A stretch of 22,586 nucleotides of DNA, taken from the NCBI GenBank assembly GCA_002811675.1, contig PDIM01000102.1, positions 139,362-161,947 of the forward strand, read 5' to 3'. The position numbers and the translations under genes were made by a program. Source of the DNA: Ichthyosporea sp. XGB-2017a. Lineage: Eukaryota; Opisthokonta; Ichthyosporea. Under the pieces are notes generated by a model. The model did no database searches. It saw nothing but the letters and a program-made list of their open reading frames with translations, and was not told the origin of the DNA. Below are positions 1 to 8,512 of this stretch, piece by piece. How positions within the stretch are numbered: the first letter of the stretch is position 1; each line of letters starts with the position of its first letter.

Positions 1-278
1 TTCTGTGTGGATGTGTATCTTTTTTTTTTTTTGTTTTTATCGCGTATATATTCTCTGAGAAAAGTCAGAGAAACAATCCAAGCATCCATGCATATTCAAT
101 GGTTGAGTAAGTTACAGCTACAGTAGCATAGGCCTAACCGTGTCAATGCAAGGGTCACATATAAAATACTTTATTTTATTGCCCAACATTGTCACGATTT
201 CTTTTCTACTTCTCCTTTGTCTGGAGCTGATTATTTCTGAACTCTACACCCCAACAGCACATGACCGAGGCACATGAC
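1..278. other. 3' flank of gene A1
   Basis: This short stretch holds no gene I can support. It contains a T-rich run (about 20-33) and, near its right side, the poly(A) signals of the minus-strand gene A1. No open frame of interest was seen. Confidence 0.6.
170..180 (-). terminator. poly(A) signals of A1
   Basis: Two adjacent copies of TTTATT on the plus strand (170-175 and 175-180) read as AATAAA on the minus strand, about 100 nt past the A1 stop codon. The position is right for cleavage and polyadenylation of the A1 transcript. Confidence 0.6.
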
Positions 279-3200
279 TTATCCTTGAGGCGTCGGAGGA
301 TAAGGGAGGCCAACAGTTTTCAGCAAGCATTTATCTCCTAGGGAAGACTCTTTGTCTTGACTGCTATTCCAGATAGCTGGACAGGAAAATCCAAAAGAAC
401 TCCGAGCGTTCGGAATAGTCTCCGCTCTTGTTACTTTAACAAAGAGAACCTCGCCATCAGTAGCATCTTTAGGGCCTACTCCCCAGTAATACCTCCAGTT
501 ATCGGCTTGAGATAGCTCAGTTACATTATGAAATCCATACGGATTCTTCAAATAGTATGGCTGCTCAGCAAAATATTCTGCCAGGTATTTGCTTCCTTCT
601 TCACCGACATCGTATTTCCACGAATACTCTTGCTCCCACATTTGAAACAATACTTTATCTTTGGGAAGTGGTAGTTTCTTTCTCTCCCAGCTATTTTTTG
701 CTGGCCAATGAAGAGCGTGTGAGGCGTTTCCCCATAATAGCAGCCTGTCATTATCCAGATTTTGAATTAGCATACCACTAAGGCATTGTGTAGTGTTGCT
801 TTGAGACTCCTTACTTGTACAAGGAGTAAGACCAGTAGGTAAAATGGTATTTTCCCTATCGCTTGAGTCTGGGTTGTACACAGATGCCCAGCCTCTTGCA
901 GGGTAATTCAAGGTAGTGTCTCTAGTGACTAATACATCACAGATGCATCCAGCGTCTGTGCAGCCTGTACACTGACTCGGGGAGCTTATGGCTTTTGTGG
1001 TACATAGGTGTGAAGAGCATCCAAAGCTTTGTGCCACTTTTTGTACACTTGCCGTTAGGTTTGTTACATTAGCCATGGACAACTTTTGCAATTTGGGATA
1101 GTCATTAAAGTAGCTGTCAATATCAGACGACTCGCTGACATTGGTATAGTCCATATTTCTCCCATTTTCATAAAGAAAACTCCCTTTTGATTCAGTAACA
1201 CGATCGCTGTCCGATGGAAGCCAAATAGATGGAACAATATGCCCTTCCGATTGAAACGAAGTCATATTAATAACCTCAACGTGGTGATAGGTGTGCGACT
1301 CTGGCATTGCCTTTGCATCTCGATACAAAGAATATGACAACATTCCTCCCAATGCCGGAGGAACAACACTCCCAACGAGCCATGAGGCTAGATCCGTCGT
1401 TCTGTTGACCGATATGAAATAGCCATCGCTCATTTGCTGCTTGTACGCTCCACTGGTGCCTTGTTTAAAGTGCTCCTCATAACCGTCCCTCCATGACGCT
1501 GACCACCTGTACAGGCTACCGGCTTGACGGACCATCGTAGATGTAAGGAGGTAAGATTGATCAATAAATTGAGCTACAAGAGAAGGTTCATAACCTTTGA
1601 TGACATGAAATTTTGTGCACTCGTACAGATATCTTCCAACTACACTTTTCTCCCAAGGAACGCTACCATCTTCAGCCATGTTACCCACGAGAGTATATGT
1701 TTGATCATGGTCGGCGTATATGTCTTTTAGATTCTCGTAGTAGCAGTAATAGTATTCAGCACCAGTGAAATTCTGAGATATCTTACAATGGTTATGAGTA
1801 TTCGTGAATTGGTTGTAGTCAGAAGAAATAATATGGGCACTTTCTTGGAGACTGGTCCATGCATCATGACACTCAAGAGACGCTTTCAATTCATTTATCC
1901 TTGAGTCAAGAAACGAAATGGTGCTCGCAAACTCTTGTTCCTGCTGTTTCTGTAAGTCTTGAAGGGCTAGCGCTGTTTCATTAAAACCCTTGTCCAGCGC
2001 GGAGTTGATTTCTCTTACTGCACCTTGTACCAGGTCGGTAACAAGACCCATCATAATAAACATATTCGCGAAGCCAGCAACTACTCCAATGACATTCCCT
2101 AGAATCATACTTCCAATCTCCAAGCCTGACAATTCAGCAGCAGCATCAGCTGTTACCAATTCAGCCTCTCGGCCACTCAGTCCAGAAAGCTCATCAGAAA
2201 TAGTTGCCACTTCATCTATTTCTGCATTGCTTGAGGGTAATTTACCTTCGGCGTCAACCATTCTATCCGTAATGACAGCTTCTTGACCCATATTTCCGCG
2301 AATTTCTTCAAAATCTGGACAATTTTCACCTCCACCAGTTAGCTTGGCAAATGTTAACAATTCCCCTGTTAAACACGTTCTTGCATTCTCAAGCGCTGAA
2401 TCAACTTTTGATTCTAGCTCGGACATAGAGGTAGCAGGGAAAAAGCCCTGCTCCGCAACTTTTACTATATCCTCAACGCCGCTGAATGCACGTTGAAGGT
2501 AACCGAAAAGCTCCTTGTTCGTAACTTCGTTTTCTTCTAACATAAATTCCTCATTCCTTAAAGCAATTGATGCATCCTCTAACTCTTGGTTTTTTTCTGC
2601 CAAGGCAGTCCGCAGGGAACGCAAATCTTCAGCACCTTGCTGCCTTCCTTTCTCCACCCCTCGGTTCCTGTAGTTGCGCTTGATAAAAGGATTTTCTGCC
2701 TTTAATTCAAATTGCCGTATTTCCAGCTGTATCAGTCGTACCTGTTCCTCTCTTAGTTGTCCATTCGCACGCAATTGTTCTTGAATTACCTCTTGCAGGT
2801 CCTTTTCCTGGGCAACTTGGGATTTGTAGAAGAAATAGATGATACCTCCTCCTAGAGCCAAACTTCCCACGAACTGACCTATATAGTTCAGAGGATTTGC
2901 AGCTGAACACTGAGAAGAAAACCAAGTTTTAGATGACCAACAGCTTCCTTGATCCTCTCCTACATCGTTTTTAAGTTTCGAAAGCGAGTCGCTACTGAAT
3001 TTGACAGGACAAACTCCGTCGGGGATCATGGTAACAGCAAGGCCAACTTTGTCAAGAGCAAATCCGTCTATGCATCCATACTGGGCAAATTTGCCTATTA
3101 TATCAACAGATGATGTTGCCAAGATAAGAAGCAGCTCCGGATAGAGAAAAGGAAGCTCACCACTGACATCACCAGATGCCATTACAAAGTAAAGTAGCAG

Positions 3201-3611
3201 GTCATTACACACATCAGCTAAAGCGGACTCGTTGCACATCTTGGTTTTGACTGGGGTAATTTGGTTTACAATATAGGTTGCATTGTAACCAGTGGTGTTA
3301 CTAGGAAGCCTTGTTCGCATCTTTAGCGCCGCATGAGCAAGGGTCTGCTTCCCTAAGAGAAATCTACCTTTAGATAAGCTATTGCCAGTAGTATGCCATG
3401 TATAAGTCACACTTGTATCAGATGAGGCGTCTAATAATTCTGAGGGTCTGTCTGTGGAATCATTCGAATCACGTAAGGCATCATGTCCGTCACTGGGAGT
3501 ATTTCTTATGACTGCCGAGTTTACCTCACACACAAAGGAGCAACAGAGCAAAATGATCAATAGGATTGCCTTTGTCTTTACAGCAGGCGAAGTTGTTTCT
3601 TTCAAGCTCAT
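279..3611 (-). CDS. A1: large secretory-pathway coiled-coil membrane glycoprotein (novel family)
   Basis: The gene encodes 1110 residues in one exon, with ATG at 3611-3609 and TAA at 281-279. I do not recognise the family; no enzyme motif is visible. In order it shows: a signal peptide (about 13-32, a leucine/isoleucine-rich core after lysines); a Cys-containing N-terminal domain with four N-X-S/T sequons and an FAQYGC motif (175-180); a hydrophobic glycine-rich segment (about 242-261); a long charged heptad-like region (about 265-360, extended to about 490); a second hydrophobic segment (about 498-530) followed by amphipathic helices; and a C-terminal half with about 11 sequons and many cysteines, carrying YPARGWA (903-909) and DNWRYYW (1037-1043). 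A2 shares all these landmarks in the same order, which supports a real gene. Membrane-spanning topology is inferred. The hydrophobic hairpin beside helices could also suit a membrane-inserting or pore-forming protein, but this is not shown. Confidence 0.88.
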   Translation of the reverse strand: MSLKETTSPAVKTKAILLIILLCCSFVCEVNSAVIRNTPSDGHDALRDSNDSTDRPSELLDASSDTSVTYTWHTTGNSLSKGRFLLGKQTLAHAALKMRTRLPSNTTGYNATYIVNQITPVKTKMCNESALADVCNDLLLYFVMASGDVSGELPFLYPELLLILATSSVDIIGKFAQYGCIDGFALDKVGLAVTMIPDGVCPVKFSSDSLSKLKNDVGEDQGSCWSSKTWFSSQCSAANPLNYIGQFVGSLALGGGIIYFFYKSQVAQEKDLQEVIQEQLRANGQLREEQVRLIQLEIRQFELKAENPFIKRNYRNRGVEKGRQQGAEDLRSLRTALAEKNQELEDASIALRNEEFMLEENEVTNKELFGYLQRAFSGVEDIVKVAEQGFFPATSMSELESKVDSALENARTCLTGELLTFAKLTGGGENCPDFEEIRGNMGQEAVITDRMVDAEGKLPSSNAEIDEVATISDELSGLSGREAELVTADAAAELSGLEIGSMILGNVIGVVAGFANMFIMMGLVTDLVQGAVREINSALDKGFNETALALQDLQKQQEQEFASTISFLDSRINELKASLECHDAWTSLQESAHIISSDYNQFTNTHNHCKISQNFTGAEYYYCYYENLKDIYADHDQTYTLVGNMAEDGSVPWEKSVVGRYLYECTKFHVIKGYEPSLVAQFIDQSYLLTSTMVRQAGSLYRWSASWRDGYEEHFKQGTSGAYKQQMSDGYFISVNRTTDLASWLVGSVVPPALGGMLSYSLYRDAKAMPESHTYHHVEVINMTSFQSEGHIVPSIWLPSDSDRVTESKGSFLYENGRNMDYTNVSESSDIDSYFNDYPKLQKLSMANVTNLTASVQKVAQSFGCSSHLCTTKAISSPSQCTGCTDAGCICDVLVTRDTTLNYPARGWASVYNPDSSDRENTILPTGLTPCTSKESQSNTTQCLSGMLIQNLDNDRLLLWGNASHALHWPAKNSWERKKLPLPKDKVLFQMWEQEYSWKYDVGEEGSKYLAEYFAEQPYYLKNPYGFHNVTELSQADNWRYYWGVGPKDATDGEVLFVKVTRAETIPNARSSFGFSCPAIWNSSQDKESSLGDKCLLKTVGLPYPPTPQG

Positions 3612-3719
3612 TTTGCTTTAATGGCAAAATTCTGAATCTCCCTACTAGGTAGTCTTTGGAACGAAGATCAATATTTTTGACTTTTTTTTAAGACTCAGAG
3701 AACCTCTTTGGTAAACTTT

Positions 3720-3744
3720 GATTAGCATAGATTAGCATAGATTA
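3720..3744. repeat. 10-bp tandem repeat, 2.5 copies
   Basis: The unit gattagcata occurs twice in full and then as gatta, with no mismatches. It lies about 110-130 bases upstream of the A1 start codon, so it could be in the A1 promoter. No function is evident. Confidence 0.8.
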
Positions 3745-4533
3745 AGTTAAATCCAAAAAAAATAGTTGATCAGTTAATTCTCAGATAATATCAAACGGTT
3801 GTTACTCATTTAAGCATCATCTGGCATATAGGCGGTCAATAACCTTGGGCGATGAAAAGCAAAGGAAGCCTTTGTCAAAAGAGTTTTTTAAGTGAGAAGC
3901 ATGTACTGCTATAACCTGTTAAGCATCCCTAATGAAAAGACAATTTAATGAGTGGGAAAGTAATTAACAAAACAACTCTACGTTTTAACTACTCTGGAGG
4001 ACAAAAGGTGTTATGTAAATACAAAGCACCTTTTAAATTTTCATTACAGCTCCTTAATGGCATCAGTGTTTGGCTCTTCTGTTTCTCAGTTAAAGGGACT
4101 TGTGAGATAGCATCATCTTTTTCGGTGTTTTTTAATTTGATAACTGATGGGGGTTATTCCCAATGCTACCTTTCACAACTGAAACCTCCGTCTTAAGCTC
4201 AAAATTGCTGTTACAAGGTTCTATTTCATCTTGTTTATTCCCACACGAAATTATCAAGTTTGGAGTGCGATTTGGAGTTATAGTTTGCAACTCTCTCATT
4301 TACAGCTTAAACATCCGTCCTGGACCCAAACGTTGCCCTTGTGTGCGCTCTATTCCACTCTGTTAATTAATTACGCGCTCAATCTTGAGGGGACTGGCGA
4401 ATTAAACATTTAATTAACATGCTTCACTGCTACAAAAGTAAAACCCACTTCATATCATCACCAACAGACAGTGATTCTGAGATTGGACTGCGGTCAATTA
4501 CGCACGCCTTGCTGGCTGCAGCTGATGGCTTCA

Positions 4534-4591
4534 AGATTTCAGAATACCCCCGAGAACGAAACAGATTTCAGAATACTTCCGAGAACGAAAC
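4534..4591. repeat. 29-bp tandem duplication
   Basis: Two adjacent 29-base copies (4534-4562 and 4563-4591) each begin agatttcagaatac and end cgagaacgaaac. They differ at only two neighbouring positions (CC against TT). The duplication lies in the shared A1/A2 upstream region and looks recent. Confidence 0.85.
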
Positions 4592-4977
4592 GACCTGCCT
4601 AATTGGTGGGCGCATTTCGAAATCAAAACACAAACATTAAAAGTTGGCAGTGACCCAAAACCCCACAATATCAACAATGTGAGAACCAAAGGGAACTTGA
4701 ACAAGTCTTTTGCGGAGGTGTGTTTAGGTCTTCATATTTTCCCATTTTGTGTAAAAACCTTTCTCTCTTTCTCGCACACACACATGCAACAAACAAAAAA
4801 ACAAAAACAAAGAAAGACGCAAAAGCTACAATACACTTATTTTGATTCATTTAAGAATTCTTGCAGTGGAAAAGTTTAACGAAGAGAAACTTTAAATCAC
4901 GAGGTAGTATATTTAAATCTTTTGCTACTGATTGATCTACCGTGCTTAGAAAAGCAGTCTTTTTCATCTTCCTCATC

Positions 4978-7900
4978 ATGAATACATCGCGTTCTTTGGT
5001 GGTGACAGCACTTCTGGTAGCAGGGATGTACCTCACTGAGGTGTTCCTGGTGGAAGGGAGTCCTCTCCCAAGTAATGCGAATACCGCTGACTCTTTAGTC
5101 GGTATGTCTCCGATACCATTAAAAGTTTACACCACAGGGGCGTCAAATTCCTTTGAGAAGTTTGACTTGACGAAAAAAGGTCTTGCAAGCGCCGCAACGG
5201 CCGTCTACACTCGTCTTCCATCCCCTGTGAATGGGACTAAAACTCCCGCTAATATGTCATGGGTAGTGAATAATCTGAAGCCCACCTTAACTAAGAACTG
5301 CTCTGACTCTGACTTGAAAGAAGCTTGCCGGTCGCTTTGGATGACTTCAATCCTGCTCACAGGAACCACAGACCCAACGATTCTCCCCCCAAGCTGGTTC
5401 TCTTTTGTGACCGTTTTAGCTGTTCAGGGGGCAGATTATATCACTCACTTTGGTCAATATGGCTGTGTGTCGAACATTACCGTCTCTCGCTTCGGGGGGG
5501 CTTTAGCACAAACACTATCCACCTGTCCCCCAGTTGGTCAAGAATCTCATTTAAATGAGCCTTTTGTTCCTTCGTTAAAGGATGACCAATACGATAATGC
5601 GCGAAACTCTTGCCATGTTGCAAACTGGGTACAAGATTTTGGAGATGGGTGTTTAGGCAAAACTGGACTTCCTGAGCTTTTAGCTGTTGTAGCTCTGGCC
5701 AAACCTGCCATGAATGTCTATAGATTCCGGGAAGAATCATATCGCCGCATGAAGCAGAGTGTTGAACAGATGGAGAGACAGCTAGCAGAGGAAAATAGAA
5801 ACCATGGTATTATAATGGGTTTGTACGAGGAGCAACTGGCTGAGGCCGAGGCTCATGTGAATGCAGTAATGGAGGAGCAAGTTCGACTAGGTGAAGAGGA
5901 AGGCTATGCCGAGTCCTCAGGAAGTCGAAATGAATTTAGGCGTTTGATAGGTGATGCCGTAATGGAACGAGAGGGCGTTGAAGAGAGGCGTCGTGCGATT
6001 AGACACCAGCTTGATTACGAACAATACAATAGCCAAGAAATGTCCAAAGAATATGATATTCTTTTTGAACGCTATTACTCAGCAAGTGCAACTCTAGCAG
6101 ACCAATGTGACCTTTGTTTCAGAAGAGACAGGGGGCTCAACGAAGAAATGCTTGAGATGGACATGGCAATGGAAGAGCTATCTATCGAAGAAGTATCTGC
6201 ATGCTCTGTCTCCCTATATATGACATACTTGCAAAAAATGAATAAGCCCATTCCTGAGCAGTATCGTGGGGGCAAGTGTAATTTAGATAGCCGCATTGAG
6301 TCAACGTTACAACAACGAGAAGTATCACATGTTCAAGAGATCGAGATGGCGAAAATGGGCCCCAAGTCATCCATTCTGGAGACTGAAGCTAAAGCTGGTA
6401 TGGAAATAGGCTCCGTGGATGTCGAAGAATCGGTCAGTAAAAGCATTGGAGATACAATTCTTGGGACACTTGGAATGGGCTTGTTTGATTTTGCCCTTGA
6501 TTTCGCTAACATGATGCTAATGTGTGGTCAGGTGGAAGACACTGTTCAATCTAGTGTCAGCCAATTAATTCAAAATGCCAATAGTGGATTTAATCAGACC
6601 ATTGAAGCAATAGGAAATCTCGCTAATGAGTCATATGCTCAATATAAGCAAACTCAAAGTGTGATAGAATCTGACATTCGCCAGTTAGAGAGCGCTGTTG
6701 AGTGTGAGAGTGACTGGGCTACCTTTCAAAACAGTTTGAATACCATTGACACCGATATGGGCAAGCTTCATCAGGCTTACAGCATCTGTACTGCTCAAAA
6801 AAACCTAACGGGCAATGAGCTAGTGACTTGCCAGAACCAACAGGCATCTAATATTGGGCACAAGCATTGGGATGTGTATGGGGGTGTCGCCAATTATGGT
6901 GAGTTCTCTCAAACATGGGGACAAGCAGAGGTAGGTAAATTTCTTCTCAGCTGTGCAAAGGATGCCACTATTTCTGGTTCGATGTCCCCAGAAAAGTTGG
7001 CAGAATATCTTGAAAGTATGCGGTCTTTGGTGGATAGAACCATTAGAAGAGCTGGTATGCTTTTAGAATGGACTGCTAATGTTGAGACGAGGTATAGCGT
7101 TTCTATTGGCGAAGGCAAGTATTTTAATAATACCCCTTACGTCATACAGGCCGAAGAAATAATGATAAACCAGACCAGCGACTTCAATGCATGGTTTCGA
7201 GACCAGGTACTTCCTCCGTCACTTTCTGGATACTTTCCTGACTCTCTTTGGACGGCATATGGCCTAACACCACCAGGAGCCACATATTTTCAAATGGAAA
7301 TTCTGTCGAAAGATGACTACACCAAAAGTCGAGGATTCCTCTCTCCTCTTGTGTGGATTCCCGAAGACGTAAATGATAGGGCCATAGCTGCAGTTAACAA
7401 TGGGGATGAGGCTACGGTGAAAAAAATTTCTTTGATTAACACTCAAAACGTCACAAAGGATCTGCAAAACTATGTCTCCACACTACCATGTCTGAATGTA
7501 TATTGCGAATATCAGTTCTACTCGAGTGAGGATTATGCAAAATGCACAGAAAAAGATCCTTGCAAAGAGGTGAACGTGGTAGTCACAAGTTCAATGTCAA
7601 CTTCGTATCCTGCGAGAGGATGGGCGGGACCGTATGCGAACAAAACGGAAAGCGATGACCCACATCCTTTGGTCACATCTGGTAGAAAGTTGTGTTCATC
7701 TAAAGACCTAGAAACGAAAGATGATTGCATTCCCGGAGTATTAATGAGAAACATGGAGGGCAGTGAGTTAACGCTGTTTGCCAATGCTACGTATATGCTG
7801 GCTTTGCCTTATTCAACTTACGAAAAAGACGAGCTTGCTAAAGATGACTATGTGTCTCCCCATGCAGACGATCTTATTTTTCAAATGTATGACGCTACTT

Positions 7901-8214
7901 GGGGATGGAAATACGGAAGTGAAGCAATGGCCGAATACCTTTCGGAATACTTCAAAAATGAACGATATTTCCTGAAATCTATTTTTGAGCTTAACAGCTC
8001 AAGCGCTTCATATCTTATGGATGGAGACAACTGGCGATTTTACTGGGCCATCACTACATCCAGTGGTTTGCAAATTCCCGTTCGGGTTACTGCAGCAGCT
8101 ACTCAAACAATTTCAGATTCGAAATTTGGTATGAGCTGCCCTCAAGAGTACTCGTCTGACTATGAAAGCTCAATTCAGTGTCAGCTGAGACAAACTTCAG
8201 TTAAATACCCTTGA
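4978..8214 (+). CDS. A2: paralogue of A1, secretory-pathway coiled-coil membrane glycoprotein
   Basis: The frame encodes 1078 residues from the ATG at 4978, ending in TGA. The open frame extends up to a GTG at 4942, but the ATG is the natural start because a signal peptide follows directly (about 4-27). Landmarks shared with A1 in the same order are FGQYGC (158-163), a weaker hydrophobic stretch (about 230-248), a charged helical region rich in Glu/Arg/Met (about 250-480), a glycine-rich hydrophobic segment (about 489-518), amphipathic helices, then a sequon-rich C-terminal half with YPARGWA (877-883), a WGWKY-type motif, and DNWRFYW (1017-1023). Four sequons precede the coiled-coil and about nine follow it; none lies inside. 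Overall identity to A1 looks low, so the duplication is old. Function is unknown; a structural, surface or membrane-inserting role is possible. Confidence 0.88.
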   Translation: MNTSRSLVVTALLVAGMYLTEVFLVEGSPLPSNANTADSLVGMSPIPLKVYTTGASNSFEKFDLTKKGLASAATAVYTRLPSPVNGTKTPANMSWVVNNLKPTLTKNCSDSDLKEACRSLWMTSILLTGTTDPTILPPSWFSFVTVLAVQGADYITHFGQYGCVSNITVSRFGGALAQTLSTCPPVGQESHLNEPFVPSLKDDQYDNARNSCHVANWVQDFGDGCLGKTGLPELLAVVALAKPAMNVYRFREESYRRMKQSVEQMERQLAEENRNHGIIMGLYEEQLAEAEAHVNAVMEEQVRLGEEEGYAESSGSRNEFRRLIGDAVMEREGVEERRRAIRHQLDYEQYNSQEMSKEYDILFERYYSASATLADQCDLCFRRDRGLNEEMLEMDMAMEELSIEEVSACSVSLYMTYLQKMNKPIPEQYRGGKCNLDSRIESTLQQREVSHVQEIEMAKMGPKSSILETEAKAGMEIGSVDVEESVSKSIGDTILGTLGMGLFDFALDFANMMLMCGQVEDTVQSSVSQLIQNANSGFNQTIEAIGNLANESYAQYKQTQSVIESDIRQLESAVECESDWATFQNSLNTIDTDMGKLHQAYSICTAQKNLTGNELVTCQNQQASNIGHKHWDVYGGVANYGEFSQTWGQAEVGKFLLSCAKDATISGSMSPEKLAEYLESMRSLVDRTIRRAGMLLEWTANVETRYSVSIGEGKYFNNTPYVIQAEEIMINQTSDFNAWFRDQVLPPSLSGYFPDSLWTAYGLTPPGATYFQMEILSKDDYTKSRGFLSPLVWIPEDVNDRAIAAVNNGDEATVKKISLINTQNVTKDLQNYVSTLPCLNVYCEYQFYSSEDYAKCTEKDPCKEVNVVVTSSMSTSYPARGWAGPYANKTESDDPHPLVTSGRKLCSSKDLETKDDCIPGVLMRNMEGSELTLFANATYMLALPYSTYEKDELAKDDYVSPHADDLIFQMYDATWGWKYGSEAMAEYLSEYFKNERYFLKSIFELNSSSASYLMDGDNWRFYWAITTSSGLQIPVRVTAAATQTISDSKFGMSCPQEYSSDYESSIQCQLRQTSVKYP

Positions 8215-8257
8215 TGGTCTTACATTTTCTAATCCTCCTTTCAATTGACGGCTTAAA

Positions 8258-8263
8258 AATAAA
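8258..8263 (+). terminator. poly(A) signal of A2
   Basis: A canonical AATAAA lies 44 bases past the A2 stop codon, inside an A-rich stretch. Confidence 0.6.
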
Positions 8264-8411
8264 GTAATTGAATGCTTTCTGGCAACACGAAGTGCATATA
8301 AGGTATGCGACATATCTACAGAAAACGGCTCAGTAAAAGACTTTCAAAGTTATCTCAAAACAAGATTTATATTTGACCTACCTGCATTTCTTGCGCCAGA
8401 AAAAGAAATTG

Positions 8412-8417
8412 TTTATT
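8412..8417 (-). terminator. poly(A) signal of B1
   Basis: TTTATT on the plus strand reads AATAAA on the minus strand, about 95 bases past the B1 stop codon. Confidence 0.55.
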
Positions 8418-8512
8418 ATCTAGGCTGTTGTAAAATAACGTCCAAACAAAAATGGGCCACCGACTAGAACAAGAGTTCTAAGAAATTTCAAACGTGAGCT
8501 GTGACTCTCTGC

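Larger units (their letters stand above)
3612..4977. promoter_or_regulatory. divergent intergenic region between A1 and A2
   Basis: These 1366 bases separate the two divergent starts and should contain both promoters. The stretch is AT-rich with A- and T-runs and two small tandem repeats (3720-3744 and 4534-4591). Short open frames of 60-82 codons occur, but none has a recognisable domain, a homologue in the window or a believable context. An AT-rich block (about 4905-4922) lies some 60-70 nt before the A2 start. I cannot define a core promoter. Confidence 0.45.
8215..8512. other. convergent 3' region between A2 and B1
   Basis: The stop codons of A2 and B1 face each other across 298 bases. 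The stretch carries the poly(A) signal of each gene on the proper strand and no other supported feature. An overlapping transcript pair is possible but cannot be seen from sequence. Confidence 0.6.

Noticed and set aside
4534-4591. Heat-shock element reading of the TTCAGAA repeats
   Set aside because: Spacing between TTC and GAA is one base rather than two, so the element consensus is not met.
3948-4879. Several 60-82 codon plus-strand frames between A1 and A2
   Set aside because: They overlap one another, show no domain, and lie in AT-rich divergent upstream DNA.
4904-4949. GTAGTA...TTAG intron candidate in the A2 leader
   Set aside because: It would be only 46 bases with a weak donor and a poor pyrimidine tract.
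4942-4977. Twelve-codon upstream extension of A2
   Set aside because: It begins at GTG, and the ATG at 4978 directly precedes a complete signal peptide in a eukaryotic setting.
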